A stretch of DNA of 28,664 bases from Candidatus Omnitrophica bacterium CG1_02_40_15 (GCA_001871815.1 MNVP01000071.1:1-28664), one strand, 5' to 3'. Numbered from the stretch's first letter, positions 7,748 through 15,517 are shown. Notes: generated from the sequence alone by a model not told the origin. Numbers and translations are program-made.

Positions 7748-8551
7748 TTAATTTTTTAGTTGTAACATTTCTTTCAGTTTGGCAATTGCGGAAAATATCG
7801 CAAGCTTGCTGGTCTTTGGATTAGCCTCGGAAGGCACATTTTCGGTCTTTGTCCAAAACCTGCCAAACTCTCCTTCTACTTCTATTTCATGCGTATTTTT
7901 TGTGTATTCTGGAGAAGTAAATATCTTTACATTTGTGCGGCCCGCTCCCAACCCGCATATGCTCAATGTAACAGCTACATTTATATTCTGCGGAAAATAC
8001 CTTATAGCATCCCTTGCAGTGCCTGAATATAAAAGAGTTTCTTTGTCTATTTTTTCTATATCTATATTTTTTTCTTTTAAATACGGAGAACCTGCCAGGC
8101 CTTTCAAAGGTTTTCTTGTAGTAATGGTTACGCTTTTTACTGCGCCTGTCATTGCAGATTTTAATCCATCCAGACCGCATATAGCGCCGCTCGGAATGTA
8201 GATATGAGAATAACCTGCATTAATCTTTTCAACAAAGCGCTGTTTTTTCAAAAGCCCGCCTGTGCTCATGATAAGCGCGTCTTTTTTTAAGAAATCAGCC
8301 TTTTCCGCTATCTCTCCGGAAACCTCTGTAGAAGCAGCCTCTATTATCAAATCTGACTTCTTTATCAGATTATCTATGCCGGTTATAATTGGTTTGGGTT
8401 TTATTTTCTTTGATAGTTCTATGGCTTTTTTTATATCTATATCACAGACACCAATAACCTTAGCTCTACCCTTAAGATGTTTTTGTATATATTTTGCTAT
8501 CTGAGTGCCTATTGCCCCGCAGCCTATTATCCCTATCTTTTTAAGTTTCAT
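7748..8551 (-). CDS. nadX: L-aspartate dehydrogenase, NadX type
   Basis: This 267-residue enzyme has an N-terminal Rossmann motif GIIGCGAIG, then DLIIEAAS, STGGLL, IPSGAICGLDGLKSA, the catalytic-region FPQNINVAVTLS and the C-terminal ENVPSEANPKTSKLA. NadX oxidises aspartate to iminoaspartate with NAD(P), replacing the flavoenzyme NadB. The product is used at once by NadA, whose gene is directly upstream, so the pair makes quinolinate. Three in-frame ATGs (8566, 8557, 8551) lack a ribosome site because a repeat element ends at 8566. MKLKKIGIIG (8551) best matches the family. NadC is not in the window. Confidence 0.92.
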   Translation of the reverse strand: MKLKKIGIIGCGAIGTQIAKYIQKHLKGRAKVIGVCDIDIKKAIELSKKIKPKPIITGIDNLIKKSDLIIEAASTEVSGEIAEKADFLKKDALIMSTGGLLKKQRFVEKINAGYSHIYIPSGAICGLDGLKSAMTGAVKSVTITTRKPLKGLAGSPYLKEKNIDIEKIDKETLLYSGTARDAIRYFPQNINVAVTLSICGLGAGRTNVKIFTSPEYTKNTHEIEVEGEFGRFWTKTENVPSEANPKTSKLAIFSAIAKLKEMLQLKN

Positions 8552-8565
8552 ATGCATAATTAACA

Positions 8566-8737
8566 TGTCATTGCGAGGGGAGCTTTTAAATCCGACAACC
8601 GAAGCGACCTAGGACGAAATGTCCGAGGAAGTGCCGAGTCCTCCGGACGAGGCCAATCGCATGTGAGAAAAGCACAGAAAGCCTGCCCTCCTGCGGTTGC
8701 TTCCTAAGCCAACATGATTAGTCAACTCGCAATGACA
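8566..8737. repeat. TGTCATTGCGAG-bounded composite element, copy 1
   Basis: The whole nadA-nadX gap is this element. Ends are inverted: TGTCATTGCGAG at 8566-8577 and CTCGCAATGACA at 8726-8737. Its right 45 bases, read in reverse complement, match the unit beginning at 26323 with only scattered differences. The interior contains a smaller CCGAGGAAG...CTCCGGAC inverted stretch. No open frame is seen. Confidence 0.85.
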
Positions 8738-8746
8738 CATGCAATA

Positions 8747-9730
8747 TCAATACCCTGCCAGGCTAGCCTCTGGGCGTTCTCCTGAGACCTTTAACATGCG
8801 CTCCAGCGCCTTGTACGCTTTATCTCTTATATCCCCGCTTATCTTAATTTCTTGTTCCATTGCTTCAAGCGAATGAGCAACCCAGCCCAAGGTAATCAGT
8901 TTCATTGTAGGACAGATCAATCTTTCTGTGGGCACATAAAACTTCTTATCAGGATTATCTTTCCTTAATCTGTAAAGCATGCCGGATTCAGTTGCTATAA
9001 TAAACTCTTTTGACTTTGAAGACTTCACATAGTTAAACATCCCGCCTGTAGAGCATATGTGATCGCTGACGCTCAAAACATCAGGATTGCACTCAGGATG
9101 CGCCAGTACTTCAGCTTCAGGATGAGCTTCCTTCGTCTTTAACACCTCTTCTTTTGAAACTCTTATATGGGTAGGGCAGAATCCTTCCCAGAGGATTATC
9201 TTTTTATCAGGCATATGCTGCTGGACATATCTGCCCAGGTTTTTATCAGGCACAAATATAACTTCTTTGTAATCTTTCAGGGATTGGGCTATTTGGATGG
9301 CATTTGAAGACGTGCAGCATATATCGCTCTCTGCCTTTATTGTGGCGGATGAATTCACATAACAAACAATTGCGGCGCCAGGATGTTCTTTCTTTTTCTT
9401 CCTCAAGCGTTCAACGGTAACCATATCTGCCATTGGGCAGCCTGCTTCTTTGACAGGTAACAGCACTATTTTATCTGGATTTAGTATAGATGCGCTCTCT
9501 GCCATAAAATCTACGCCGCAGAAAACAATAACCTTTGCGTCAGCGTTAACCGCAGCCTGGCTGAGCGCCAGAGAATCTCCGCTTATATCAGCTACATCCT
9601 GAACCTCGTCCCGCTGATAATTATGCACTATTATTACAGCGTGTTTCTCCTTCTTAAGCTTCAGGATCTTTTTCTTAAGATTTTCTTTATACTTCAGATC
9701 GTCTTCTTTTTTATAAGGATGCATTTTCAA
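8747..9730 (-). CDS. nadA: Quinolinate synthase NadA
   Basis: NadA condenses iminoaspartate with dihydroxyacetone phosphate to quinolinate on a [4Fe-4S] cluster. The protein is 327 residues. The three expected cluster cysteines fit Cys98 (AGCPMAD), Cys185 (EGFCPTH) and Cys273 (LICPTMK), with the usual spacing of about 87. HNYQRDEVQDVAD, FCGVDFMAESA and YVNSSA motifs are conserved. The start is decided by the ribosome site: AGAGGTGA lies 8 bases before TTG 9730 but 14 bases before ATG 9724, so TTG is preferred. It is paired with nadX downstream. Confidence 0.95.
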   Translation of the reverse strand: MKMHPYKKEDDLKYKENLKKKILKLKKEKHAVIIVHNYQRDEVQDVADISGDSLALSQAAVNADAKVIVFCGVDFMAESASILNPDKIVLLPVKEAGCPMADMVTVERLRKKKKEHPGAAIVCYVNSSATIKAESDICCTSSNAIQIAQSLKDYKEVIFVPDKNLGRYVQQHMPDKKIILWEGFCPTHIRVSKEEVLKTKEAHPEAEVLAHPECNPDVLSVSDHICSTGGMFNYVKSSKSKEFIIATESGMLYRLRKDNPDKKFYVPTERLICPTMKLITLGWVAHSLEAMEQEIKISGDIRDKAYKALERMLKVSGERPEASLAGY

Positions 9731-9746
9731 TGTATAGTCACCTCTG

Positions 9747-9794
9747 AATTTACACTTCCGAAGTGTAACATATTATACTTCGGAAGTGTAAATT
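9747..9794. repeat. Perfect 18-bp hairpin between panD and nadA
   Basis: Arms at 9747-9764 and 9777-9794 are exact complements (AATTTACACTTCCGAAGT and its reverse complement) with a 12-base loop. Each arm also holds an almost self-complementary ACTTCCGAAGT, so a cruciform or two small hairpins are possible. It has no T-run and may stabilise or punctuate the operon mRNA. Confidence 0.8.
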
Positions 9795-9804
9795 GGCTAA
9801 GGAA

Positions 9805-10161
9805 TTAATGCATAGTTATTTTATTCTTCTCGTTTACAAAGATAACCTTTGGTTTAAATACTTGAGCGTCTTTTGTTTCTATCATTATATAAGAAATAAC
9901 GAGGATTTTATCTCCTACTACAGCCCACCTGGCTGTACCGCCATTCATACAGATAATGCCAGACCCCTTTTTACCAGATATCACATAAGTTTCTATCCGG
10001 CTTCCATTATTTAGATTTACTATCTGAACGCGCTCATTGGGAATAATATCAGCTGCGTCAAGGAGATCCTCATCTATAGTAATGCTGCCCACATATTCCA
10101 GGTTAGCCTCTGTAACTACAGCTCCCTGTATCTTTGATTTATAGATAGTCCTAAACATCAT
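9805..10161 (-). CDS. panD: Aspartate 1-decarboxylase, pyruvoyl type
   Basis: PanD makes beta-alanine from aspartate for pantothenate. The 118-residue proenzyme has the Lys of YKSKI near residue 10 and self-cleaves at Gly25-Ser26 (YVGSITID), where Ser becomes the pyruvoyl cofactor. The conserved NNGSRIETYVI and GSGIICMNGGTARWAVVGD blocks are present. Start ATG 10161 has GGAGG nine bases upstream. It directly follows panC in the operon, the enzyme that uses its product. Length is normal for the family. Confidence 0.96.
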   Translation of the reverse strand: MMFRTIYKSKIQGAVVTEANLEYVGSITIDEDLLDAADIIPNERVQIVNLNNGSRIETYVISGKKGSGIICMNGGTARWAVVGDKILVISYIMIETKDAQVFKPKVIFVNEKNKITMH

Positions 10162-10201
10162 ATTTTTTATCCTCCTTACAAATATTCAGCAAAGTATTTT
10201 T

Positions 10202-10230
10202 GTAGGGACAGCACAGTGTGCTGTCCCTAC
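10202..10230. repeat. GTAG...CTAC palindrome, copy 1 (supplies panC stop)
   Basis: A 29-bp hairpin with 13-bp perfect arms (GTAGGGACAGCAC) and a 3-base loop. Its CTAC end at 10227-10230 contains the complement of panC's TAG stop. Related palindromes with the same ends but other stems are at 11096, 25764 and 26369. Confidence 0.85.
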
Positions 10231-11087
10231 TTCGGCCTTTGCCTTAAAATAATATTATCAATCAATCTAGTCTTTCCAACCCAAACAGCTGCTGCAACAA
10301 ACGCTTCATCAGAAATCTTTTTCATATCCTTCAGGCCTTTTGTGTCCACTATTTTTATATAATCTATCTTTGCTTCGGACTGCTTATCTATAACCTTTCT
10401 CATCTTATTGATTATTTTTCCAGAATCTCTTTCTCCGCTATCAAATAACTCTTTTGCAAGTTTTAAAGATTTGTAAATCGATTGCGCCTGCATGCGCTCT
10501 TCCAGGTTCAGATAAATATTTCTTGAGCTCATGGCTAATCCGTCTTTTTCGCGCACAATAGGCATTGCCTTTATTCTCACGCTCATATTCAGGTCTTCTG
10601 CCATCTTTTTTATTACAACTGCTTGCTGGATATCCTTCTGGCCAAAATATGCAATATCAGGCATTGTAATATTAAAAAGTTTTGCAACCACTGTTGCTAC
10701 TCCGCGGAAATGGCCTGGCCTGGAGGCCCCGCACAATGTATCTGTAATTTTTTCTACATTTATATATGTAGCGTAATTTTCAGGATACATCTCTTCAACT
10801 TTCGGCGCAAAAACTATATCAACATTTTCTTTTTCGCAAAGGCTAAAATCCCTTTTAAAATCCCTTGGGTATTTTTTGAAATCCTCTTTTGGGCCAAACT
10901 GGGCAGGGTTCACAAAAATGCTGACCATCACACAATCTGTATCTTCCCTTGCCCTCCTTATAAGGCTCATATGGCCTTCGTGCAAAAAACCCATGGTAGG
11001 CACAAGGCCTATTGTTTTACCCTGTTTTTTTACATCACAAACCTTTTTTGTCAAAGATCTTGCGCTTCTATATATTTTCACAACCAT
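10227..11087 (-). CDS. panC: Pantothenate synthetase (pantoate-beta-alanine ligase)
   Basis: PanC joins pantoate and beta-alanine with ATP. The 286-residue protein has VPTMGFLHEGHMSLI (HIGH-like nucleotide motif) near residues 29-43, FVNPAQFGP, YFGQKDIQQ and the signature DGLAMSSRN. The start overlaps the end of folK by 20 bases, because folK was lengthened by a palindromic element. The terminal RPK-stop is written where the next palindrome begins, and TAG is the element's own GTAG. PanB, needed to make pantoate, is not in the window. Confidence 0.96.
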   Translation of the reverse strand: MVVKIYRSARSLTKKVCDVKKQGKTIGLVPTMGFLHEGHMSLIRRAREDTDCVMVSIFVNPAQFGPKEDFKKYPRDFKRDFSLCEKENVDIVFAPKVEEMYPENYATYINVEKITDTLCGASRPGHFRGVATVVAKLFNITMPDIAYFGQKDIQQAVVIKKMAEDLNMSVRIKAMPIVREKDGLAMSSRNIYLNLEERMQAQSIYKSLKLAKELFDSGERDSGKIINKMRKVIDKQSEAKIDYIKIVDTKGLKDMKKISDEAFVAAAVWVGKTRLIDNIILRQRPK

Positions 11088-11526
11088 CTCTCGAAGTAGG
11101 GAACGGTTTAAAACCGTTCCCTACATAGTGCATTCCCAGATCTTTCAGCGGCTTCATTACAAACTCGCGTTCATGCATCCTTGGATGCGGAATTTTCAGA
11201 TCAGGCTCGTTTATCTTTTTATCGCCATACAAAAGTATGTCTAAATCTATTGTGCGCGGAGCGTTTTCAACTGTTCTAATCCTGCCTAATTGTTTTTCTA
11301 TCCTCTCTAGTTTTACCATAAGCTCTCTAGGCTCAAGCTGCGTCTCAATTTCTATGGCGCCATTCAGATACTTCCCTTGCTTTGGCCCACCCATTGGCTT
11401 TGTTTCATAGATACCGGAAACTCTTTTTACCTCGATGCCTTTTGTTTCTTTTAATTTCTCAATCGCATTTTCTATGTACTTTGCCCTATCCCCTAAATTA
11501 GAACCTATGCCTATGTAACAAAGCAT
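11068..11526 (-). CDS. folK: 6-hydroxymethyl-7,8-dihydropterin pyrophosphokinase
   Basis: FolK transfers pyrophosphate from ATP to hydroxymethyl-dihydropterin in folate synthesis. Family motifs present are YIGIGSNLGDR (residues 4-14), YETKPMGGPKQGKYLNGA, RTIDLDILLYGD and IPHPRMHEREFVMKPL. The expected protein ends near the KPL block. The last 21 residues are encoded by a GTAG palindrome plus following bases, and they cause a 20-base overlap with panC. No ribosome site is seen before ATG 11526, where repeat DNA lies. Activity should be intact since the tail is outside the core. Confidence 0.94.
   Translation of the reverse strand: MLCYIGIGSNLGDRAKYIENAIEKLKETKGIEVKRVSGIYETKPMGGPKQGKYLNGAIEIETQLEPRELMVKLERIEKQLGRIRTVENAPRTIDLDILLYGDKKINEPDLKIPHPRMHEREFVMKPLKDLGMHYVGNGFKPFPTSRDGCENI
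11096..11124. repeat. GTAG...CTAC palindrome, copy 2 (inside folK 3' end)
   Basis: A 29-bp perfect palindrome with 14-bp arms (GTAGGGAACGGTTT) around one central base. It is read through in frame by folK and encodes residues VGNGFKPFPT near the C-terminus. The stem sequence differs from the other copies, but both arms have changed together. Confidence 0.85.
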
Positions 11527-11532
11527 ATAATC

Positions 11533-11600
11533 AGCGTAGAGCGTTTAGCGTATAGCGTATAGTTTTTCTATCCGCTATACGCTCTACGCTATCCGCTATA
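11533..11600. repeat. AGCGTAGAGCG / AGCGTATAGCG repeat cluster
   Basis: The dapL-folK gap holds AGCGTAGAGCG and AGCGTATAGCG units on one side and their complements at 11573-11590 on the other, separated by a T-run, so a long imperfect hairpin can form. The TATAGCGG part provides the TAG stop of dapL (11596-11598). Confidence 0.7.
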
Positions 11601-12762
11601 TTATTTTTTTCAATCTGTCCACCGCTTCCTGTATTCTTTCCTTAGAAACAGTAAGCGCAAATCTTACGTAACCTTCTCCGCTTTCTCCAAAACCTATGCC
11701 AGGGGTTATTATAATATCTGCTTTATCAAGGACTAACCCTGCGAATTCAATGGATGACTTACTTTTTTCAGGCAATCTTGCCCATACGTAAAATGTAGCT
11801 TTTGGTTTCTTTATAATCCACCCGAGTTTATTCAGTCCATCCACCAGGGCATCTCTTCTTTCCTGATATATTTTATTCATTCTCTCAAGATGTTTATCCG
11901 CGATATCCAGAGCAGTAATACCTGCCATTTGGATCGCATTGAATACGCCTGAATCTATATTAGACTTCACTTTGGCTATACCGGCTATAATCTTTTCATT
12001 GCCGCATACAAATCCTATGCGCCAGCCGGTCATATTGCAGGTTTTTGAAAGAGAATGAAATTCTACGCCTGTTTCCTTGCCGCCTTCCACTTTTAAAAAA
12101 CTGATAGGCCTGTAACCGTCAAAAGCTATTTCAGAATATGCTGCGTCATTGGCTACAATAAGATTATATTTTTTTGCAAAAATAGCAACGTCCTCAAAAA
12201 AACCTTTTTCGCATATGCTGGCTGTTGGATTATTAGGGTAGTTAATATAAATTATCTTTGCTTTTTTCAGGGTTGGATAATTTAACTTGTTTAAGTCCGG
12301 CAAAAAATCATTTTCCTCTATTAAAGGCATTAAATATGGGGCCCCTCCTGCGAAGATGGTCCCGCTTTTATACGGAGGATAACACGGGTCAGGAATCAAT
12401 GAAATATCTCCAGGATTTATAAATGCCATCGGCATATGGCTTATGCCTTCTTTTGAACCCAATAGAGGCAGGATTTCTCTTTCAGGATCAAGAGAAACTT
12501 GAAACCTTTCCTTGTACCATCTTGCAATCCTATCTCTAAAAATAGAGCTTCCCTGGTCTAAAGGATAATGATGGTTTTTGGAATCATGGGCTGCTTTACA
12601 AAGAAACTCTATTACTTCTTTTGGGGTAGGTTCATCAGGATCCCCTATGCCAAGATCGATAATATCTCTTTTTTCAGCGCGGGCTTTCCTTTTCGCCCTG
12701 TCTATCTCTACAAATAAATAAGGCGGCAACTTGTTCAATCTGTCGCTAAATTCAAATTGCAT
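11596..12762 (-). CDS. dapL: LL-diaminopimelate aminotransferase (DapL-type)
   Basis: DapL converts tetrahydrodipicolinate directly to LL-DAP using glutamate, bypassing DapC, DapD and DapE. It is a fold-type I PLP aminotransferase of 388 residues. IDLGIGDPDEPTP lies at 35-47, INYPNNPT at 173-180, and the PLP lysine is Lys240 in SLSKTCNMTGWRIGF. Position next to dapB, dapA and dapF supports DapL over a generic aspartate aminotransferase. The frame opens at 12798, but the first 12 codons are repeat DNA. ATG 12762 has GGAG seven bases before it. Sequence alone does not fully exclude another aminotransferase role. Confidence 0.88.
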   Translation of the reverse strand: MQFEFSDRLNKLPPYLFVEIDRAKRKARAEKRDIIDLGIGDPDEPTPKEVIEFLCKAAHDSKNHHYPLDQGSSIFRDRIARWYKERFQVSLDPEREILPLLGSKEGISHMPMAFINPGDISLIPDPCYPPYKSGTIFAGGAPYLMPLIEENDFLPDLNKLNYPTLKKAKIIYINYPNNPTASICEKGFFEDVAIFAKKYNLIVANDAAYSEIAFDGYRPISFLKVEGGKETGVEFHSLSKTCNMTGWRIGFVCGNEKIIAGIAKVKSNIDSGVFNAIQMAGITALDIADKHLERMNKIYQERRDALVDGLNKLGWIIKKPKATFYVWARLPEKSKSSIEFAGLVLDKADIIITPGIGFGESGEGYVRFALTVSKERIQEAVDRLKKII

Positions 12763-12778
12763 ATCATGTCTCCATCTA

Positions 12779-12857
12779 ATATTGTTCGAGCGAGGCACCG
12801 AAGGTGCCGAGTCGAGAACCTATTGCTTTATTCTTCTCGACTTCGCTCGAAGAATAT
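12779..12857. repeat. CGCTCGAA-type palindromic element, copy 1 (writes DapB C-terminus)
   Basis: The element contains ATTGTTCGAGCG, a GGCACC-GAA-GGTGCC hairpin, GTCGAGAAC and then TTCTTCTCGAC...GCTCGAAGAA. It fills the dapB-dapL gap and extends into dapB, whose final residues FFERSREE and stop lie inside it. Related elements are at 19338 and 20361. Confidence 0.75.
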
Positions 12858-13586
12858 AACATCTTGCATGTTATATAACCCTGGTTTTTTGCCAACTAAA
12901 AACTTTACTGCATCCAGCGCTCCTTTTGCAAATGCATCCCTTGAATGAGCCCTATGTGTAAGCTCTATCCTTTCACCTTTACCAGCAAATATAACAGTAT
13001 GGTCTCCAACTATATCACCCAGCCTCACAGAATGCATTGGAGGTATTTTGCCTTTTACCTTAGAAATAGCTTCTCCTAATCTTTTAGCGGTCCCGCTCGG
13101 AGCGTCCTTTTTCTGGTTATGATGAGCCTCTATTATCTCCGCTTCATAATCTTCCCCTAATGCCTTGGCTAATTCCTCTGCAATCTTGAACATCAGGTTT
13201 GCGCCTATGCTCATATTTGGGGAAAATACAATAGGTATCTTTTTAGAGGCGCTTTTGATTTTTTCAACTTCATCTTTGGAAAAACCTGTGGTCCCTATTA
13301 CCATGGCTTTTTTATTTTTAACTGCAATTTCAAGATGTTCCAATGTTGCAGAACAAGCTGTAAATTCTATCAAAGCATCACAAAAAGGCGCAATTTTATT
13401 AAAATCAGCCTCTATCTTTTTATTTATCTTCCCGATTGCAAGCAATTCTCCAATATCTTTCCCAATCGTTGGACTGGAAGAAGCTTCAAGAGCGCCTGCT
13501 ATTTCAAAATTTTTATCCTGGCTTGCAAGTACCCCAATCCTCGCCCCCATCTTTCCCGATATCCCGCTTATAACAATCTTAATCAT
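12828..13586 (-). CDS. dapB: 4-hydroxy-tetrahydrodipicolinate reductase
   Basis: DapB reduces the DapA product to tetrahydrodipicolinate with NAD(P)H. The 252-residue protein has the Rossmann motif ISGISGKMG (residues 5-13), IEFTACSATLEHL, TTGFSKDE, FSPNMSIGANL, the catalytic IIEAHHNQKKDAPSGTA and a LTHRAHSRDAFAKGAL block. ATG 13586 with GGAG eight bases upstream is the start. The longer frame to 13649 begins in a 43-bp palindrome and is rejected. Family members normally end soon after KPGLYNMQDV; here the last residues are written by the repeat at 12779-12857. Confidence 0.96.
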   Translation of the reverse strand: MIKIVISGISGKMGARIGVLASQDKNFEIAGALEASSSPTIGKDIGELLAIGKINKKIEADFNKIAPFCDALIEFTACSATLEHLEIAVKNKKAMVIGTTGFSKDEVEKIKSASKKIPIVFSPNMSIGANLMFKIAEELAKALGEDYEAEIIEAHHNQKKDAPSGTAKRLGEAISKVKGKIPPMHSVRLGDIVGDHTVIFAGKGERIELTHRAHSRDAFAKGALDAVKFLVGKKPGLYNMQDVIFFERSREE

Positions 13587-13627
13587 TCTATCTTCTCCTC
13601 GTATCCTATAGGCATTTTCTATGCCAC

Positions 13628-13670
13628 AAACAACTTGACAAATCAACAATGTTGATTTGTCAAGTTGTTT
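13628..13670. repeat. 43-bp palindrome family, copy 2 (perfect)
   Basis: Perfect 21-bp arms around one central base, arm reading AAACAACTTGACAAATCAACA with the opposite arm its exact complement. It lies between dapA and dapB, and the dapA stop TAA overlaps its edge by two bases. Confidence 0.9.
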
Positions 13671-14541
13671 AGAGTAGGTTATAATCTTTGAGGGCTTTTT
13701 TAAGTTTTTCTAAATTTCTTTCAGCCATTGAACATAGAGGCAGCCTTAAATCTGGTTCTATCATACCCATGAGGCTCATCGCTGTCTTAACAGGTATTGG
13801 ATTTGTCTCCAAAAATACTGCTTTTATTAGAGGCAGGAGTTTATAATGCAATTTCCTTGCGCCTTCTATGTCTCCTTTTTTGAATTTTAAAATCATTTCT
13901 GCCACATCTTTAGGGGCTATATTATTCACAACTGAAATAACGCCTGTTCCGCCTATCGCAAGTAAAGGCAGGGTCAAAGCGTCATCTCCTGATATAAGGC
14001 CAAATTTATCCCCGCATAGATAACGTATCATAGCCATTTGTTCCAAGTTTCCGCTGGATTCTTTGACTCCAATTATATTTTTTACTTTACTTATCCTAGC
14101 CATTGTTTCAGGCTCAATATTTACGCCTGTCCTTGAAGCAATATTATATACAATCATCGGAAGATCAGATTCTTCCGCGATTGTCTTAAAATGCAGGTAA
14201 AGCCCCTCCTGTGTAGGCTTGTTGTAATATGGAGAAACTTGTAGCGTTGCATCTGCGCCTGAGCGTTTTGCATGCTTTGTAAGCATTAATGCCTCAGCAG
14301 TACTATTTGAACCTGTGCCTGCAATAACAGATATTTTTTTATTAGCTGCTTCTATTACAACTTCTATAACACGTTCATGCTCTTCATAAGAAAGAGTAGC
14401 GGATTCGCCTGTTGTGCCGCACGGCACTATGCCGCTTGTCCCGTTTTTTATATGAAACTCCACTAGTTCTGCTAATTTCTTTTCGTCAACTTTCCCTTTT
14501 TTAAACGGCGTTACCAATGCCACCATTGCGCCTTTAAACAT
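13669..14541 (-). CDS. dapA: 4-hydroxy-tetrahydrodipicolinate synthase
   Basis: DapA condenses pyruvate with aspartate semialdehyde. The (beta/alpha)8 aldolase-class protein has 290 residues, with Schiff-base Lys160 (IGVKESSG), Tyr132 (VYNIASRTG), the GTTGES motif at 42-47 and SPYYNKP at 103-109. The start is fixed by the ribosome site: GGAGG ends five bases before ATG 14541, whereas the GTG at 14547 overlaps it. It is the first committed enzyme of the DAP branch, flanked by dapF and dapB. Confidence 0.97.
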   Translation of the reverse strand: MFKGAMVALVTPFKKGKVDEKKLAELVEFHIKNGTSGIVPCGTTGESATLSYEEHERVIEVVIEAANKKISVIAGTGSNSTAEALMLTKHAKRSGADATLQVSPYYNKPTQEGLYLHFKTIAEESDLPMIVYNIASRTGVNIEPETMARISKVKNIIGVKESSGNLEQMAMIRYLCGDKFGLISGDDALTLPLLAIGGTGVISVVNNIAPKDVAEMILKFKKGDIEGARKLHYKLLPLIKAVFLETNPIPVKTAMSLMGMIEPDLRLPLCSMAERNLEKLKKALKDYNLL

Positions 14542-14551
14542 AAACACCTCC

Positions 14552-14622
14552 CAAATTTGCGAAGCAAATTTGATCCTGAAGCGGTGTTAAGCAATGCGAC
14601 GAATAGAAGCATTGTAGCCGCT
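14552..14622. repeat. Two hairpins in the dapF-dapA gap
   Basis: CAAATTTGC-GAA-GCAAATTTG (14552-14572) is a perfect 9-bp hairpin. It is followed by a bipartite stem with CAATGC (14592-14597) pairing GCATTG (14609-14614) and outer AGCGG/CCGCT. The first hairpin ends just upstream of the dapA ribosome site and could affect its translation. Confidence 0.6.
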
Positions 14623-14634
14623 GAAGGACCTCTT

Positions 14635-15450
14635 CTATAAAATTATTTGCCCTGTAAATACCTTTTTTGCTTCGCCTTCTAAATAAACATCTTTGAATTT
14701 ATTTCCTATTTTCCTAAATTCTACCTTTAAAGCCCCCCCTCGCGTATGCACATTTATTATCAGCTTTAAGCTATAAGCTTTAAGCTGTAAGTTTAAAGCT
14801 GTAATTATTGCCGACGCCACAGCTCCTGTACCGCACGCACATGTCTCTCCTTCAACGCCTCTTTCATACGTCCGCATCTTTATATTATTATCGTCCATTA
14901 TTTCTACAAAATCTACATTAGCGCCTTTCGGCTTAAATCCGTCATGATGCCTTATTGCCGAACCTATTGTATCAACGCCTATCTTATCCAGCCCATCTAC
15001 AAACACTACTGTATGAGGCACGCCTGTATTTATAAAATTTGCTTTTATTTTGCGGCCATTCACATTAATTGGAAAGTTCAATTTTAAATCCTTCGGCTCT
15101 TGCATTTTGACTTTAACTCTATTTTTAGCAGTTATCTCTCCTTCATATATCCCTGCTTTTGTTTCCACTCTTACTTTTCTTTTATTTCCTAAAAATAAAA
15201 CAGCGCAACGCAACCCATTGCCGCACATCTCTGCAACACTTCCATCTGCATTAAATACGCTCATCTTAAAATCCGCTATTTTTGATTTTTCTAGCGCCAA
15301 TACACCATCTGCTCCAATCCCATTCTTCCTATCGCACACTCTCTTTACAAGTCCGCCCTTAAACCTTAAACCTTTAACCTTAAACCTCATGTCAGCTAAC
15401 ACAAAATCATTCCCCGCCCCAACCATTTTTGTAAAATTCAACTTCCCCAT
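14635..15450 (-). CDS. dapF: Diaminopimelate epimerase
   Basis: DapF converts LL-DAP to meso-DAP for peptidoglycan and lysine. The 271-residue protein contains GAGNDFVL, the first catalytic-cysteine block EMCGNGLRCAVLF, NTGVPHTV, PKGANVDFVE and the second cysteine in GETCACGTGAVAS, with C-terminal VHTRGGALKVEF. The frame opens at 15468; ATG 15450 (MGKLNFTKMVGAGNDF) matches the family. Two variable loops have unusual sequence: RFKVKGLRFK after the first strand, and a Leu/Lys-rich stretch after CGTGAVAS. Both are encoded by degenerate AAGTTTAAAG-type DNA that also fills intergenic gaps nearby. Total length is normal. Confidence 0.95.
   Translation of the reverse strand: MGKLNFTKMVGAGNDFVLADMRFKVKGLRFKGGLVKRVCDRKNGIGADGVLALEKSKIADFKMSVFNADGSVAEMCGNGLRCAVLFLGNKRKVRVETKAGIYEGEITAKNRVKVKMQEPKDLKLNFPINVNGRKIKANFINTGVPHTVVFVDGLDKIGVDTIGSAIRHHDGFKPKGANVDFVEIMDDNNIKMRTYERGVEGETCACGTGAVASAIITALNLQLKAYSLKLIINVHTRGGALKVEFRKIGNKFKDVYLEGEAKKVFTGQIIL
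14761..14802. repeat. AAGCTTTAAG-type degenerate repeat inside dapF (copy A)
   Basis: The stretch repeats AGCTTTAAG/AGCTTATAG motifs and encodes the Leu/Lys-rich segment after ASAIITA. Closely similar DNA lies between argC and argJ (23928-23999), where it is non-coding. Confidence 0.6.
15358..15387. repeat. AAGGTTTAAGG-type repeat inside dapF (copy B)
   Basis: Exactly 30 bases, ten codons, made of AGGTTTAAG and GGTTAAAGG units, encode RFKVKGLRFK. Similar sequence in the argG-argH gap (18125-18156) is non-coding. Confidence 0.6.
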
Positions 15451-15462
15451 TCTCACCCATCC

Positions 15463-15505
15463 AAACAACTTGACAAATCAACATTGTTGAAATGTCAAGT
15501 TGTTT
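15463..15505. repeat. 43-bp palindrome family, copy 3
   Basis: Arms as in the perfect copy except for an AAAT/ATTT difference near the centre. It fills the gap between the lysA stop (13 bases away) and dapF. Confidence 0.88.
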
Positions 15506-15517
15506 ATAGTCAGGATA

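Noticed and set aside
11533..11600. CRISPR-like repeat tract
   Set aside because: Units are short, overlapping and partly inverted, with no spacers of even length and no cas genes.
13586..13649. N-terminal extension of DapB
   Set aside because: The extra residues are encoded by the 43-bp palindrome, and GGAG marks ATG 13586.
13628..13670. 43-bp palindromes as intrinsic terminators
   Set aside because: Stems are AT-rich with no T-run on either side, and genes continue in the same direction; treated as repeats.
15021..15120. Riboswitch or leader peptide before the lysine genes
   Set aside because: Gaps before lysA, dapF and dapA are too short or are dispersed repeats; no lysine-riboswitch-like structure was seen.
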